This document shows positions 62,818 through 64,000 of a stretch of DNA of 64,000 nucleotides, in pieces (within the stretch, counting starts at the first letter, position 1; each line of letters starts with the position of its first letter). Both the position numbers and the translations under genes were made by a program. The stretch is from Homoserinimonas sp. (GTDB taxonomy: Bacteria > Actinomycetota > Actinomycetes > Actinomycetales > Microbacteriaceae): NCBI GenBank assembly GCA_023957835.1, contig JAMLGP010000001.1:923575-987574 (forward strand), written 5' to 3'. The notes under the pieces were generated by a model, which saw only the letters and a list, made by a program, of their open reading frames with translations, made no database searches and was not told where the DNA came from.

Positions 62818-63126
62818 GTGGATGCCGTAACCCTGCTCACCGTCGTTGTCTTAGCGGTATTTGTCGGCTTTGAAGTCATCTCCAAAGTGACCAGCAAGCT
62901 GCACACGCCACTAATGTCCGGTGCAAATGCGATCCACGGAATCATTCTCGTCGGGGCGATTATCGTCGCCGGCCAGACGAATGACCCGTGGCTGCTCGCC
63001 GTGGCCATTGCCGCTGTCGTGCTCGCAACCGCCAATATGGTTGGCGGCTTCGTAGTCACCGACCGCATGCTTGAAATGTTCCGCGGCAAGAAACCTGCCG
63101 CTAAGACCGGGGAGGATGCAAAGTGA
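62818..63126 (+). CDS. pntAb: NAD(P) transhydrogenase alpha subunit, part 2
   Basis: 102-aa membrane subunit (part of domain dII) with about three hydrophobic spans. The GTG start directly follows the pntAa stop. The stop overlaps the GTG of pntB (GTGA). The three-gene split pntAa-Ab-B is common in actinobacteria and alphaproteobacteria. Confidence 0.92.
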   Translation: MDAVTLLTVVVLAVFVGFEVISKVTSKLHTPLMSGANAIHGIILVGAIIVAGQTNDPWLLAVAIAAVVLATANMVGGFVVTDRMLEMFRGKKPAAKTGEDAK

Positions 63127-64000
63127 GCCTCCTCGCCCCTGAATGGACTGCCCTGCTTTATCTGCTCGCCGCGGTCTGCTTCATCCTCGCCCTCAAGGGG
63201 CTGTCTTCGCCAAAGCACGCCAGGCGAGGCAACCTCATCGGCTCCCTCGGTGCACTGGTTGCGGTCGTAACCGTATTCTTCTCGATCAAGCTTGAGAACA
63301 TCCCGCTAATCCTCGCCGCAATTGCAGTGGGTTCGGCGATCGCGGTTCCGATTGCGCGCAAGGTCAAGATGACGCAGATGCCGCAGCTGGTCGGCGGCTT
63401 CAACGGCGTCGGCGGTGGCGCAGCGGCTCTCGTCGCGGTGCTTGAGCTCGGACACAATGACGACCTTTGGGTCCGGATCGCGATCGTCTTCACGATGCTC
63501 GTCGGGGCGGTTTCATTCTCCGGTTCCGCAGTCACGGTGCTCAAGCTGCAGGAGCTCATCACCACCCGTCCGATTCTCTTCCCGGGACTGCCGGTGGTCA
63601 TGTCGGTAGCAGTACTCGCCGCTGTCGGTGCCGCGGTAATGACTGTAATAGACGGATCATGGGTCTGGCCTGTTGCGCTGCTGGTGCTGGGTCTTCTGGT
63701 CGGAATCTTCCTGGTCCTGCCGGTCGGCGGAGCGGATGTCCCGATCGTGATTTCACTGCTGAATGCGTTCACCGGAATTGCGGTGGGTGCAAGCGGAATC
63801 GTCCTCGGAAACGTGCTCCTGCTGGTTGCCGGAACCCTCGTCGGCGCGAGTGGAACCATTCTGACCATGGCGATGGCTGCGGCTATGGGCCGCGGCGTCA
63901 CCGGAATCATGTTCGGAGCCTTCAAGGGAGGATCCACGGCAGGATCGACAACCCAGAGCGACCGCCCGGTGCGGTCAAGCTCTGCGGAGGATGTCGCCGT
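63123..64000 (+). CDS. pntB: NAD(P) transhydrogenase beta subunit, 3' end missing
   Basis: Starts with GTG at 63123 and runs open to the end of the window (292 codons seen; the full protein is about 460 aa). It begins MSLLAPEWTALLYLLAAVC and contains several membrane spans, QMPQLVGGFNGVGGGAAAL, and LLNAFTGIAVGASG, all usual for PntB dII. The NADP-binding domain dIII should lie beyond the window. Confidence 0.9.
   Translation, partial: MSLLAPEWTALLYLLAAVCFILALKGLSSPKHARRGNLIGSLGALVAVVTVFFSIKLENIPLILAAIAVGSAIAVPIARKVKMTQMPQLVGGFNGVGGGAAALVAVLELGHNDDLWVRIAIVFTMLVGAVSFSGSAVTVLKLQELITTRPILFPGLPVVMSVAVLAAVGAAVMTVIDGSWVWPVALLVLGLLVGIFLVLPVGGADVPIVISLLNAFTGIAVGASGIVLGNVLLLVAGTLVGASGTILTMAMAAAMGRGVTGIMFGAFKGGSTAGSTTQSDRPVRSSSAEDVA

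Overview
The window looks like one continuous stretch of a high-G+C actinobacterial chromosome, most likely order Micrococcales and close to Microbacteriaceae. This rests on the conserved pre-16S leader motif, the DUF1844-infC-rpmI-rplT block, gluABCD beside pheST, a lexA/LysM divergent pair, the ClgR-DUF3046-recA-recX block, ThyX instead of ThyA, and a mycobacterium-like branched-chain acyl-CoA cluster. I see no transposase, phage gene, CRISPR array or tRNA gene. Most genes lie on the minus strand, and many neighbours overlap by 1-8 nt, so the genome is compact.

Layout (transcription is mostly right to left): 16S rRNA (55-1583) with its leader; tyrS; a plus-strand DNA-binding/membrane pair (3601-4808); mpg and argH-F-D-B-J-C (4792-12043); a DUF937 protein; pheST; gluABCD amino-acid importer; a 23S/tRNA 2'-O-methyltransferase-like gene; rplT-rpmI-infC, with infC starting at AUC; DUF1844; SseB-like; priA. 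Then come the SOS pair LysM/lexA, hflX, an RsmC-like methyltransferase, dapF-miaA-miaB, a lipoprotein, recX-recA with a perfect SOS box, DUF3046, clgR, cinA, pgsA, ftsK, rnj, dapA, thyX, a TPR protein and dapB. A GNAT gene, a histidine phosphatase and an M16 peptidase follow.

From 45.8 to 57.8 kb there is a catabolic island: TetR, a PEBP protein, then accD1-accA1-fadE-maoC-citE under a divergent TetR with a 16-bp palindrome, then E1alpha-E1beta-E2 of a branched-chain 2-oxoacid dehydrogenase. Together these can take branched 2-oxoacids to acyl-CoA, carboxylate methylcrotonyl-CoA, hydrate it and cleave it. The gene content matches the Mycobacterium tuberculosis Rv2495c-Rv2502c cluster. The island lies between the M16 peptidase gene and pnp, which are neighbours in many bacteria. 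The window ends with pnp, a luciferase-like monooxygenase and the start of the pntAa-pntAb-pntB proton-translocating transhydrogenase operon (pntB runs off the end).

The most unusual points are: (1) a PriA/HisA homologue that has lost two residues usual in HisA, at a locus where the hisC-hisB-hisH genes I would expect are absent; (2) an arginine cluster without argR and argG, with an ArgB lacking the N-terminal helix linked to arginine feedback; (3) short 15-16 bp tandem repeats at several gene ends, one of which repeats a stop codon; (4) a set of strong RNA hairpins and palindromes at regulatory junctions. All gene identities come from reading the sequence and recalled family motifs; no database search was run.
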